This document shows positions 36,204 through 44,186 of a stretch of DNA of 64,000 bases, in pieces. Each line of letters opens with the position of its first letter. The stretch's first letter is position 1. The notes under the pieces were generated by a model. The model was not told the origin of the DNA. It saw only the letters and a program-made list of their open reading frames with translations, and ran no database searches. Source of the stretch: Pirellula sp. SH-Sr6A (lineage in GTDB: Bacteria; Planctomycetota; Planctomycetia; Pirellulales; Pirellulaceae); NCBI RefSeq assembly GCF_001610875.1, contig NZ_CP011272.1:1531988-1595987 (forward strand), written 5' to 3'. The position numbers were made by a program, and so were the translations under genes.

Positions 36204-37181
36204 CTAGCGGACGATATCCCTAGCCCCTTCGTTCGATTCGAGCGCCCGCTCGATCTCCGTCCGATCGATCCACGGGATGTCACCCGGAATGCTGTACTTG
36301 AAGGTCGCGACAGTCGTCGCCCATCGCAGCGCTGTCGCTACATCTTCACGATCGAGCCAACTGTGAAGAAAACCGGCTGAAAACGCGTCCCCACCTCCCA
36401 ATCGACCGATCGGTTGCACTGGCTGAATCGATTGGAGGACAAGGTCCGATTGCCCAGAACACGCCGCTGCACCAAAGTTGCCCAGGGTGACTACCGAGGT
36501 GCGACCGGATCGCAACGCCAGCAAATCTTGAAAACTGCTTGGCTCGCTTTCGCTGACCTGAATGCCCCAAAGCTTCTTCAAGTCGCGAGCTGCCGTAAAA
36601 ACAAGATCGGCAGATCGAAAAAGAGAGTCCAACTGACGCTTTGCCCGATCGGGTGGCCAAAGCAAGGCGCGATAATTCACATCGAAACTGATCTTCCACC
36701 CCGCTTCGCGGGCCAACTCCACGGCGCGCTCGGTCAAGCTGCACGCGTGCTCGCTCACCCCTAGCGAAATGCCGGTCACATGCAGCCACTTCGCCACACC
36801 AGGCTGAAACAGTTCGATGGGCAATCGGCAGGCGTCAAAATGCGAGAAGGCGGAGTTCGCTCGGTCATAGATCACTTGACTGCTGCGAGGTGGAGAACCT
36901 GGCTCGAGAAAATACAGACCTACACGGTCCTCCTCGGTCCACACCACGCGCGAGGTATCAACGCCATGAAGGCGTATCTGCGACTCGATGTGTTGACCGA
37001 GTGGATTGTTGGTCAATCGAGAGAGCCATGCCACCTTTCGCCCTAAACGTGCCAGACCAATCGCCGTGTTCGATTCGCTCCCACCGACGTGGACCTCCAT
37101 CATCGTGGCTTGTCCAAGTCGACAGAAACCTGGAGGGGTGAAACGAATCATGGTTTCGCCAAGGGTGACCACGTCGTACAT
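36204..37181 (-). CDS. PfkB-family sugar kinase, probable 2-keto-3-deoxygluconate kinase
   Basis: 325 residues. N-terminal GETMIRF...GGSESNTAIGLARLG substrate motif and C-terminal GRLGGGDAFSAGF with the catalytic Asp and anion hole (here GGGD where GAGD is commoner). The pattern fits KDG kinases, which phosphorylate 2-keto-3-deoxygluconate at O6. Last gene of a five-gene minus-strand run (gap of 6 bp to the upstream gene). A second, related kinase is at 50782. Confidence 0.85.
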   Translation of the reverse strand: MYDVVTLGETMIRFTPPGFCRLGQATMMEVHVGGSESNTAIGLARLGRKVAWLSRLTNNPLGQHIESQIRLHGVDTSRVVWTEEDRVGLYFLEPGSPPRSSQVIYDRANSAFSHFDACRLPIELFQPGVAKWLHVTGISLGVSEHACSLTERAVELAREAGWKISFDVNYRALLWPPDRAKRQLDSLFRSADLVFTAARDLKKLWGIQVSESEPSSFQDLLALRSGRTSVVTLGNFGAAACSGQSDLVLQSIQPVQPIGRLGGGDAFSAGFLHSWLDREDVATALRWATTVATFKYSIPGDIPWIDRTEIERALESNEGARDIVR

Positions 37182-37187
37182 CGTGAA

Positions 37188-38306
37188 CTAAATCTTTCCG
37201 GCGTTGGTGTAAACTTCCATGATCTGAAAGAAGATCGTGAAGATCGCAATGATCAAAATAGCAGCGATCGCAAACCAGACCGCGAGCCCTGAGAAGATGG
37301 CCAGTTGTTGAAGCGATGCGCTCGCCTTCTCTCGATAGGTTGCAGAGAGGCGTTCCAGGGATTCGCTGTCGCTGCCGCTGACCTCCCCGACCTCGACGAC
37401 TTGAATGAACTCATCGGGAAGAAGTCCTGGCGCGGCGAGGGATTCGGCGAACGACTTGCCTAGTTCAATTTCTTTCTCAGACCGAGAAATTCCTTGCGTG
37501 TAATATTGATTGCCCGTCGCTAAGAGCGATTCTCGTAGTGTCCGTTTGGCGTCCACCCCTGCGCCGAGCATCATGGACAAAGTCATCGACAAGCGGGCCA
37601 GTGCCGTATTGGTGACGACGGGTCCAATCACCGGTATGTTTCTCACCATGGGAACCAAGGTGCGATGGCATTGAAACCAATTCTTCCAAATGCCGAACGA
37701 TGCGAGCAGGATCGTGCCGATGACGGCACCGGAAAACAGCCAGAACCATATCACACCGGTGGCACCTCTCAACCCAATCCCGGTCAGATCAAACGGCTTG
37801 TCGTTCATAGACCCGGCTTGCATGAATCCGTTCACATAAATCATCAGGGTGATCACGAAAAACGCGATCGCGAGCGAGATGACTGGAAACGTCACTTGGC
37901 TCAGAAACTGCGAACGGGCTTTTTTGAGCTCGCCGTAGTGATTCGCCATTTCCAAAAAGACATGTTCAACGCGGCCCGAGTGTTCTCCCGCGCGAACGAT
38001 CCGAATGAGCAGTTTTGGAAAATACTCCCCTTGTTGCAACATCGCTCCCGACAAGGACTCGCCCCGCAGGATCCCGTCCCGCATATGCTGCGCGACGTCT
38101 CGGTGGCGCGCCGAGCCAAACCGTGATTCCATCTCCAGCAACTTGAGGATATCGATACCGGACCGCAGCCCCGTTGCGAAGCGGCGGCAGAATGCCTCCA
38201 GCGATTTGAGAGACATCCCACCCACGATCCCTTCGATCCACCTCCCATTGGTAGATCCGGGCAAACTCCCACGGGATTGAGAGGGGACCGAGACTCCTTT
38301 TTCCAT
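37188..38306 (-). CDS. Type II secretion/type IV pilus GspF-like membrane protein
   Basis: 372 residues from the ATG at 38306, 2 bp past the preceding stop; an alternative start is the Met at 38216. Two GspF domains: ~40-160 (FCRRFATGLRSGIDILKLLEME, RIVRAGEHSGRVEHVFLEMANHY) and ~240-365 (ARLSMTLSMMLGAGVDAKRTLRESLLA, VVEVGEVSGSDSESLERLSATY), with three membrane helices. It is the inner-membrane platform protein of T2SS or type IV pili. No other secretion genes adjoin, so it is an orphan copy. Confidence 0.87.
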   Translation of the reverse strand: MEKGVSVPSQSRGSLPGSTNGRWIEGIVGGMSLKSLEAFCRRFATGLRSGIDILKLLEMESRFGSARHRDVAQHMRDGILRGESLSGAMLQQGEYFPKLLIRIVRAGEHSGRVEHVFLEMANHYGELKKARSQFLSQVTFPVISLAIAFFVITLMIYVNGFMQAGSMNDKPFDLTGIGLRGATGVIWFWLFSGAVIGTILLASFGIWKNWFQCHRTLVPMVRNIPVIGPVVTNTALARLSMTLSMMLGAGVDAKRTLRESLLATGNQYYTQGISRSEKEIELGKSFAESLAAPGLLPDEFIQVVEVGEVSGSDSESLERLSATYREKASASLQQLAIFSGLAVWFAIAAILIIAIFTIFFQIMEVYTNAGKI

Positions 38307-38308
38307 GC

Positions 38309-39181
38309 TCACTCGCTTTCCGCTCGCGCTCGTATCGCTCCGATCCAATTGGATCCTTGAACCCAAAAGGATTCTGGCCAGTCCTGTTGGTGGCCCAATT
38401 GGGCGAGCTGGATGAAATTCTTGTCCGTCGACGGTGCCTTGCTATGTAGCCGCATACCGGAATGAAACGGGATGACTTCGTCGTTCTCCCCATGCAACTG
38501 CAAGAGTGGTCCTCGGTACTCCTCAATGTGAAGGCTCGTTGGAAACCGATTCCGCATCAACCATCGGACGGGGAACACGGAATATTTCTCGGCAGCCACG
38601 TCGACAGCCGATGAAAACGTGCGATCCAAAATAAGCCCATCCGCGTCGATCTCCGAAGCTGCGATAACTGCCGCATACCCACCCAACGATCTCCCCAAGC
38701 AAATCACCGGCACTTCGTTCCATGGCTTTTGTTGCTTTAACCAGCGAGCGACCGCGACCGTGTCTTCGCGAATCGCTTTTTCACTCGGAGTGCCACCCGT
38801 CTTCCCATACCCGCGATAGTCGAATGCGATCACGTTCGCATCCCACTTTTGGCGCAAATCATTCAAAGTATCCCCCAGGGTACCGAGATGCTGCGCATTG
38901 CCATGTGCAAACAGAATAGTCCCTCGAGGAGCCGGATGGGCCAACATCCAGACATGCACCCGTGCTCCATCCTGGCTAGGAACATAACACTCCGTTGCAC
39001 CAAAGCGTGCGCTGTCCCATTCCCCCATATCGCTTTGCGGTGCGGGGAAAAGCAAAGTTGGCTCGAAAAGGATGAGCAAGAGCAAAAGCAATGCGTAGGA
39101 AGTAGCCAGCACCTTCAAAACGGACTTGAGCATCTGGATCGGGCTCCGTTTGGATTTTTTTGGAGGGTTCAAGTCAGGCAT
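38309..39181 (-). CDS. Membrane-anchored alpha/beta hydrolase
   Basis: 290 residues from the ATG at 39181. One N-terminal membrane helix (~17-35, LATSYALLLLLLILFEPTLLF), then an alpha/beta hydrolase: oxyanion region FAHGNAQHLG, nucleophile elbow GRSLGGYAA (Ser), acid in HGENDEVIPF, and catalytic His in AQLGHQQDW. Closest pattern is the BEM46/YqkD-type hydrolases. Ester or amide substrate unknown. In an operon with acpS and the gspF-like gene. Confidence 0.87.
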   Translation of the reverse strand: MPDLNPPKKSKRSPIQMLKSVLKVLATSYALLLLLLILFEPTLLFPAPQSDMGEWDSARFGATECYVPSQDGARVHVWMLAHPAPRGTILFAHGNAQHLGTLGDTLNDLRQKWDANVIAFDYRGYGKTGGTPSEKAIREDTVAVARWLKQQKPWNEVPVICLGRSLGGYAAVIAASEIDADGLILDRTFSSAVDVAAEKYSVFPVRWLMRNRFPTSLHIEEYRGPLLQLHGENDEVIPFHSGMRLHSKAPSTDKNFIQLAQLGHQQDWPESFWVQGSNWIGAIRARAESE

Positions 39182-39197
39182 GCTCAATGAGGCTCGA

Positions 39198-39584
39198 TCA
39201 GGTGATTCCACTAGCAAATGCCGTTGCGTAGCCGCGGCAGTGAGAGATCGAAAGCATCACTTCGCGAATACCCCGCTCGCGCGCAATCTCCGCTGCTTTG
39301 CCGTGCATCGTCAACGTGGGGGCACCGGAGACTTCGTTGATGACCTCAATATCCGTCCATTGAATCCCTTTTGCCCAGCCGGTGCCAAGCACCTTCAGCA
39401 CAGCTTCCTTTGCGGCCCAGCGCCCTGCGTAATGCTGGGTGGCCGCTTTTCGGCTGGAACAGTATTGAATTTCGCGCGGTGTGAAGACGCGTTGCAAGAA
39501 AATCTCGCCGTGCTTTTCGATCATCTGCGCGATGCGCACGCATTCGATGATATCGGTGCCGATGGAAACCAATTGACCGGACAT
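39198..39584 (-). CDS. acpS: Holo-[acyl-carrier-protein] synthase
   Basis: 128 residues from the ATG at 39584. Family motifs: IGTDIIECVRI with the magnesium Asp, and HYAGRWAAKEAVLKVLGTG with the catalytic Glu/Lys. It transfers phosphopantetheine from CoA to ACP in fatty acid synthesis. It lies 13 bp after the YihY gene and 16 bp before the hydrolase gene. Confidence 0.93.
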   Translation of the reverse strand: MSGQLVSIGTDIIECVRIAQMIEKHGEIFLQRVFTPREIQYCSSRKAATQHYAGRWAAKEAVLKVLGTGWAKGIQWTDIEVINEVSGAPTLTMHGKAAEIARERGIREVMLSISHCRGYATAFASGIT

Positions 39585-39597
39585 AGACGGAGCATTG

Positions 39598-40740
39598 CTA
39601 CGAGTGGAAACTGCGACGAGGTTGTTGGCGAACGTCGGAAGATGTTTTCGAGGGGAGAGACCTCCCCACTTCCGTATGATAGTCGATCGCAGCCTCGGCA
39701 TTAACCGCCAATTCGCTCTGTCCCTTTCCTGACGCCCCGCTCCCTTCGCGCGGAGTCGATGCTGCGGCGTCCTCTGCGGTTCCCGTCGACTCGGATCGTG
39801 CTCGACGCCGCATCTCGAGGACTTGGACATACTCCGCACCGAAGAAAAGAATGGAAATTCCGTAATAGCACCACAATAAAATGGCAATAAACGACCCGAT
39901 CACCCCATAGGCGGAGGTGTAACGCATACCGATGAGGAACATGCCGAGCAGAGTCCGCCCCAACTCCCAAATGCAAGCCGCGAGCAAGCCACCTCGCAAT
40001 GCATCGAGCCAATGGACTTTTTTCTTGGGTAGCCAACGGTAGACAAATCCAAACAGAACACCATTAAGTCCAACCGTGACGGCCGTGTCGAAGAAACGAA
40101 AGACGTGTTGCAAACTAGGAAGCGTGCTCCCGGTCAAGGATCGGAATTGGGCCATGACCATGCTCGATGCGAACAGAACCAAGATCGTTCCGCCCAGCGA
40201 AACCAGCATGAGAAATGCGAAACAACGATGGCGAACAAGTCGGTAAATCGTTCTTCGGACCGTCGCAGATTTTTGAGGAGGAATCCGAAAGATCCGATCG
40301 AAGCCGCGATCGATCTGGGCGAAAACTCCAATGGCGGCAAGGATGGCAGCCGCGATCCCAAACGGTCCGCTCACGATGGACTGATTGCGTAGCTGCCGTA
40401 AGACCTCCTCGATCTGTTGCTTCACCACCGGGGAGGATTGCTGCTCTACCGCCAACATCACCTTGGATTCGGCGTCTCGACCGGTGTTCGAGAACTCCAA
40501 AAAAAGACCGATGCCGCTAATCAAAAGCAGCATCATGGGAAAAAGGGAAAGGGCCAAATAGTAGGCGACCGACGCCGCGAGCGAGCCAGCATCGTCCTCC
40601 GACCAACGGATGGCGGCATCCCGAAGATTGGGAAAAAACGATTTGAGCCACCCGGTAGAACGGGCCGTGATGGCAGAAGTGACTTCGGTGAAACCAAAGT
40701 TTTCTTCGCTTCTTGGGGAATCCGATGGTTTGCGATCCAT
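39598..40740 (-). CDS. YihY/BrkB family inner-membrane protein
   Basis: 380 residues; ATG at 40740. About six membrane helices; conserved DDAGSLAASVAYYLALSLFPMMLLLISGIG, SGPFGIAAAILAAIGVFAQIDRGFDRIF (split here by a space in the family pattern), and AYGVIGSFIAILLWCYYGISILFFGAEYV. Function of the family is unsettled despite the historic RNase BN label. The C-terminal ~65 residues are polar and probably cytoplasmic. First gene of the five-gene run; divergent from tsaC. Confidence 0.9.
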   Translation of the reverse strand: MDRKPSDSPRSEENFGFTEVTSAITARSTGWLKSFFPNLRDAAIRWSEDDAGSLAASVAYYLALSLFPMMLLLISGIGLFLEFSNTGRDAESKVMLAVEQQSSPVVKQQIEEVLRQLRNQSIVSGPFGIAAAILAAIGVFAQIDRGFDRIFRIPPQKSATVRRTIYRLVRHRCFAFLMLVSLGGTILVLFASSMVMAQFRSLTGSTLPSLQHVFRFFDTAVTVGLNGVLFGFVYRWLPKKKVHWLDALRGGLLAACIWELGRTLLGMFLIGMRYTSAYGVIGSFIAILLWCYYGISILFFGAEYVQVLEMRRRARSESTGTAEDAAASTPREGSGASGKGQSELAVNAEAAIDYHTEVGRSLPSKTSSDVRQQPRRSFHS

Positions 40741-40790
40741 GCTCTTGAGTTTAGATTTTGGGCTCACCCTTCGCCATAGAGATCCTCCGA

Positions 40791-41789
40791 ATGAAAACGC
40801 ACTATTTTGACCGAGATTCCCTCCCCCTCGCAGGCGAATTGCTTGCGAAGGGAGCGCTGGTCGCGTTTCCAACCGAGACCGTTTACGGGCTTGGGGCCAA
40901 TGCGCTCTCGCAAGAAGCGGTGCAACGGATTTTTTCCGCCAAGGGTCGTCCATCCGATAATCCGTTGATCGTTCACATCTCGAAGTCCGAGGATTTGGCA
41001 ACTCTGGTCCGAGCGGTATCGCCCGTAGCTCAAAAACTGATGGACCGGTTTTGGCCCGGACCCTTGACGCTTGTCTTTCCTAAGACCGATGCGGTTCCGG
41101 ATGTGGTCACCGCAGGGCTGGACTCGGTCGCGGTCCGCATGCCGGAACATCCATGGGCCCTCGAGCTTCTTGAACATGCGGGTGTACCCGTGGCGGCACC
41201 GAGCGCGAACCGAAGCGGCACCCCCAGCGCGACGACCTGGGAAGCGGTTCGAGACGACCTCGATGGACGTGTGGAGGGTATCGTTTGCGGCCCGCCTACC
41301 GATATCGGTTTGGAAAGCACCGTCGTCGACACGACCGGGCTTCACCCGCGCGTCCTGCGCCCTGGCAAGGTTTCGTATGAAGAATTGATGAAAGTCTGTT
41401 CGGACATCGAGCCCTACCGTGGCAGCGAGATCGTGAGCGAGTCCACTATCGGGAACCACGAGGGCTCGTCACCGCATGCTCCGAACTCTCCCGGCCTGCG
41501 TCACCGGCACTACCAACCTATTGCACGCGTTCGCATCGTTCTCCATCCTGGATCCACTCCGCCGAAAAAGACATGCTACATTGGGATAGAACCGCCACCT
41601 CCCGCGACTGGTTACATGGCATGTTGTTTGGTGCGCACCCTCGACGAATACGCCCGGGTACTGTTCGACTTTTTTCGCCATGCAGACCGATTGGGTGCCG
41701 ATCAGATCGAGTGCCAACAAGTGCCAGAGATTGGGCTGGGTACCGCTCTGATGGACCGGCTCCAGCGAGCTTCTATGTCCAGCGATTGA
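40791..41789 (+). CDS. L-threonylcarbamoyladenylate synthase (Sua5/YwlC type)
   Basis: 332 residues from the ATG at 40791. The YrdC domain fills ~10-210: FPTETVYGLGANA, SAKGRPSDNPLIVHI, WPGPLTLVF, and PSANRSGTPSATTWEAV. The remaining ~120 residues form the Sua5 C-terminal domain, introduced by SPGLRHRHYQP, the conserved linker. It makes threonylcarbamoyl-AMP for the t6A37 tRNA modification. The Sua5 (long) rather than TsaC (short) form is present. Confidence 0.93.
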   Translation: MKTHYFDRDSLPLAGELLAKGALVAFPTETVYGLGANALSQEAVQRIFSAKGRPSDNPLIVHISKSEDLATLVRAVSPVAQKLMDRFWPGPLTLVFPKTDAVPDVVTAGLDSVAVRMPEHPWALELLEHAGVPVAAPSANRSGTPSATTWEAVRDDLDGRVEGIVCGPPTDIGLESTVVDTTGLHPRVLRPGKVSYEELMKVCSDIEPYRGSEIVSESTIGNHEGSSPHAPNSPGLRHRHYQPIARVRIVLHPGSTPPKKTCYIGIEPPPPATGYMACCLVRTLDEYARVLFDFFRHADRLGADQIECQQVPEIGLGTALMDRLQRASMSSD

Positions 41790-41862
41790 TCCCTTTTTCC
41801 CTAGCAAGATCCGCAAGAAAGTAGGTTGAGAAATTTCGGTCCCGTTTGTACGCCGCGACCTC

Positions 41863-43536
41863 GTGTTGCTCGCCATCACCGCCTTGGGGGGCGCATCGAT
41901 TGGATTCCTTGCCCAGCTTCCTATCCGCCAAAAGCGATTGGAACACTGGCGGAGCGAACAAACCCAGCATGCGATTCACGACCTTCGCACGATCGAACGT
42001 CTTTCCCAAGAATTGGGGATCGAGCGATTGCCCCTGCTGCTCCAGGATTTGGAATTGGGAGAACTCCGATGGGAATCGGTCGATCTCGCCGAACCACCGC
42101 TTACACCGACCTGGTCGCAGGAACCAAACGGCTTCACTCGGATGCGATTGCGTCACAGCTGGATCGATTCCGACGACCAAGCCCGCAATATCATCCTCAT
42201 TCGGCGATTCGAGAACTTAGAGACAAGCAAATCGATAGGCGATGGCTCGCTCAGCATCGCCCTCGGGACGATCGGAGGACTTCTCCTCGGGGGTGTCCTC
42301 CTCGTATTTCGCAAGGCCCGTGAAAGCGAAGTGAATTGGTTGCAATCCACCGCCAAGGCACTGCGAGAAGGGAAATCGAATTTGGAGAAACCGATTTCCA
42401 ACTGGGTTCCCGACCGAATCGTCTATGGTGTCTATGCGATCTCGGACTCGATGAAACAGCAGATTGATAGCGTGCGTGCTTCGTACGAGAATTCATCCCG
42501 AGCGATGTCCAACATGCCGATTGGCATTCTCTCGTTCGATGAGGAATTGCGATTGAACTTCGCCAATCCGGCTGGCACCCGACTGCTGGGCATCGATCGG
42601 GCCGAGATGGGAAAAAAGATCTTGGACGTCCTGCGTATACCTGCCATCATCGATTGCGTTCAATCGACCCATGAGACAGGTCAGGCCAAGGAAATCGAAT
42701 ACGAACTCACCTCGGAAAAACGCTGGCTTCGAATTCGAACCCAACCTCTCCGCATCGGGCAATTGCATTCGCAAACCAAAGAGACGAACCTCCATCCGGT
42801 CCTCCTGACCGTCACCGATGAAACGCGTCTGAAGCAACTTGAAAACCTGCGCCGCGATTTCACTGCGAACGTTTCGCATGAACTCAAGACCCCGTTGTCT
42901 GCCATCAAGGCCTATGCGGAGACGCTGCAGATGGGGGCGAGCGAGGATCCTGAGGCGAGGGCACGCTTCATCGAGCGCATCAGCGAGCAAGCGACGCGAC
43001 TCGATGTCTTGATCCGAGACTTGCTGCAGCTGACCCGTTTGCAGTCGCAGCCAGACAAGCCCAAGCTTTACTCACTCAAGATCTTCGATCTACTCGAAGC
43101 CGCCTTGGAAGACCATCGTCCGATCGCGGAGAAGCGGGGAGTTTCTCTGCTGCTAGATTGCGACCCTGTCATCACGGTTCGATCCGACCTGGAATCGCTT
43201 CAGACAGTTGTCAACAATTTGCTCAGCAACGCCATCCGTTACAACAAACCGGAAGGCAAGGTGCATATCCGAGTGCTCCCAGGCGCATCTACTTGTTCGG
43301 TGTTTTTTCACGACACAGGCATTGGGATTCCGCCAGGCGACATCGATCGAGTCTTCGAGCGATTTTATCGAGTCGAGAAAGCGCGATCGCAAGATCTAGG
43401 CGGGACCGGTCTTGGGCTTGCGATTGTCAAGCACGTGTGCCAATCGATCGATGCGGAGATCTCTGTCCGAAGCAAATGGAACGAGGGGAGTGTGTTCGAA
43501 CTGAAACTCCCAATCGCCTCTCCCGAACTACCCTAG
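41863..43536 (+). CDS. PAS-containing sensor histidine kinase, PhoR-like
   Basis: 557 residues from a GTG at 41863; the start is uncertain because no ribosome-binding site is clear. Two membrane helices (~1-18, ~127-148) flank a periplasmic domain; a PAS fold follows (~210-330), then HisKA with VSHELKTPL (His), and HATPase with NNLLSNAIRYN, DTGIGI and GGTGLGLAI. It should autophosphorylate and pass phosphate to a response regulator, but no regulator gene adjoins. PhoR similarity is in domain layout only. Confidence 0.9.
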   Translation: MLLAITALGGASIGFLAQLPIRQKRLEHWRSEQTQHAIHDLRTIERLSQELGIERLPLLLQDLELGELRWESVDLAEPPLTPTWSQEPNGFTRMRLRHSWIDSDDQARNIILIRRFENLETSKSIGDGSLSIALGTIGGLLLGGVLLVFRKARESEVNWLQSTAKALREGKSNLEKPISNWVPDRIVYGVYAISDSMKQQIDSVRASYENSSRAMSNMPIGILSFDEELRLNFANPAGTRLLGIDRAEMGKKILDVLRIPAIIDCVQSTHETGQAKEIEYELTSEKRWLRIRTQPLRIGQLHSQTKETNLHPVLLTVTDETRLKQLENLRRDFTANVSHELKTPLSAIKAYAETLQMGASEDPEARARFIERISEQATRLDVLIRDLLQLTRLQSQPDKPKLYSLKIFDLLEAALEDHRPIAEKRGVSLLLDCDPVITVRSDLESLQTVVNNLLSNAIRYNKPEGKVHIRVLPGASTCSVFFHDTGIGIPPGDIDRVFERFYRVEKARSQDLGGTGLGLAIVKHVCQSIDAEISVRSKWNEGSVFELKLPIASPELP

Positions 43537-43588
43537 GCCCGGAAAATGTCTTGCGGGTTGCCCCGTGTCATCCGGGCTCTCGATGGAG

Positions 43589-43612
43589 CGGCCGCGATTA
43601 CTTTAGCGGCCG
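43589..43612. terminator. Bidirectional hairpin between convergent genes
   Basis: Arms CGGCCGC (43589-43595) and GCGGCCG (43606-43612) around a 10-nt loop, between the kinase stop and the lipoprotein's C-terminal codons. No T-tract. Confidence 0.45.
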
Positions 43613-43980
43613 ATGAGGGGTGGCGGTGCCGAATTGGTGGGAGGTCCAACATAGCCGGGAGGTACCATCCCAGGTGAATAGGCCGTCCCCGCAGGATACG
43701 GGGTGCCAGGGGGATACGTACCGGCCGGGAGAGTTCCTGCAGGTATTGTTCCGGTTCCTGGAATCGGAGTACCGACTGCAGGACTCGGATAGATCGGCTG
43801 TGCACCGGGCTGCTGAGCGTATGGGTAAGCTGGGTAATAGGGGTAGCCGTTATAAGGCCCCGTGGTTCCGTTTGGTGCGCACACGTTCGGCGACGAGCAC
43901 CCGAAGCTCAGGAGTAAACACGCTCCGAACAAGGCGGAAACCCCACTCCATTTTGCTGACTGCGATCCTTGATGTTTCAT
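43603..43980 (-). CDS. Pro/Gly/Tyr-rich lipoprotein
   Basis: 125 residues from the ATG at 43980. Lipobox LLLSFGCSS marks Cys29 or so for lipidation. The mature part is low-complexity: PYNGYPYYPAYPYAQQPG then PAGT/PPGT repeats. No enzymatic domain. Such proteins often coat the envelope. Convergent with the sensor kinase; upstream begins the largest repeat array. Confidence 0.75.
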   Translation of the reverse strand: MKHQGSQSAKWSGVSALFGACLLLSFGCSSPNVCAPNGTTGPYNGYPYYPAYPYAQQPGAQPIYPSPAVGTPIPGTGTIPAGTLPAGTYPPGTPYPAGTAYSPGMVPPGYVGPPTNSAPPPLIGR

Positions 43981-44186
43981 CTCGATGATTCCTCCTTGCT
44001 TTCCGCAAAACGGCGTCCTTCGCAAAACGTCGGAGTCCCGCGACACCTCCTCCCATCGACGGAAGGGAAGGTCGAGACGTACGCGTGCGCTGCGTCGGTG
44101 ATCGTTCGACAATACGAATTCGGTCCCGGCAATGCTAGAGGAATCTTCGCAGACGCACGGAGAAGTTCTTGGAGCAAGGAAGCGGT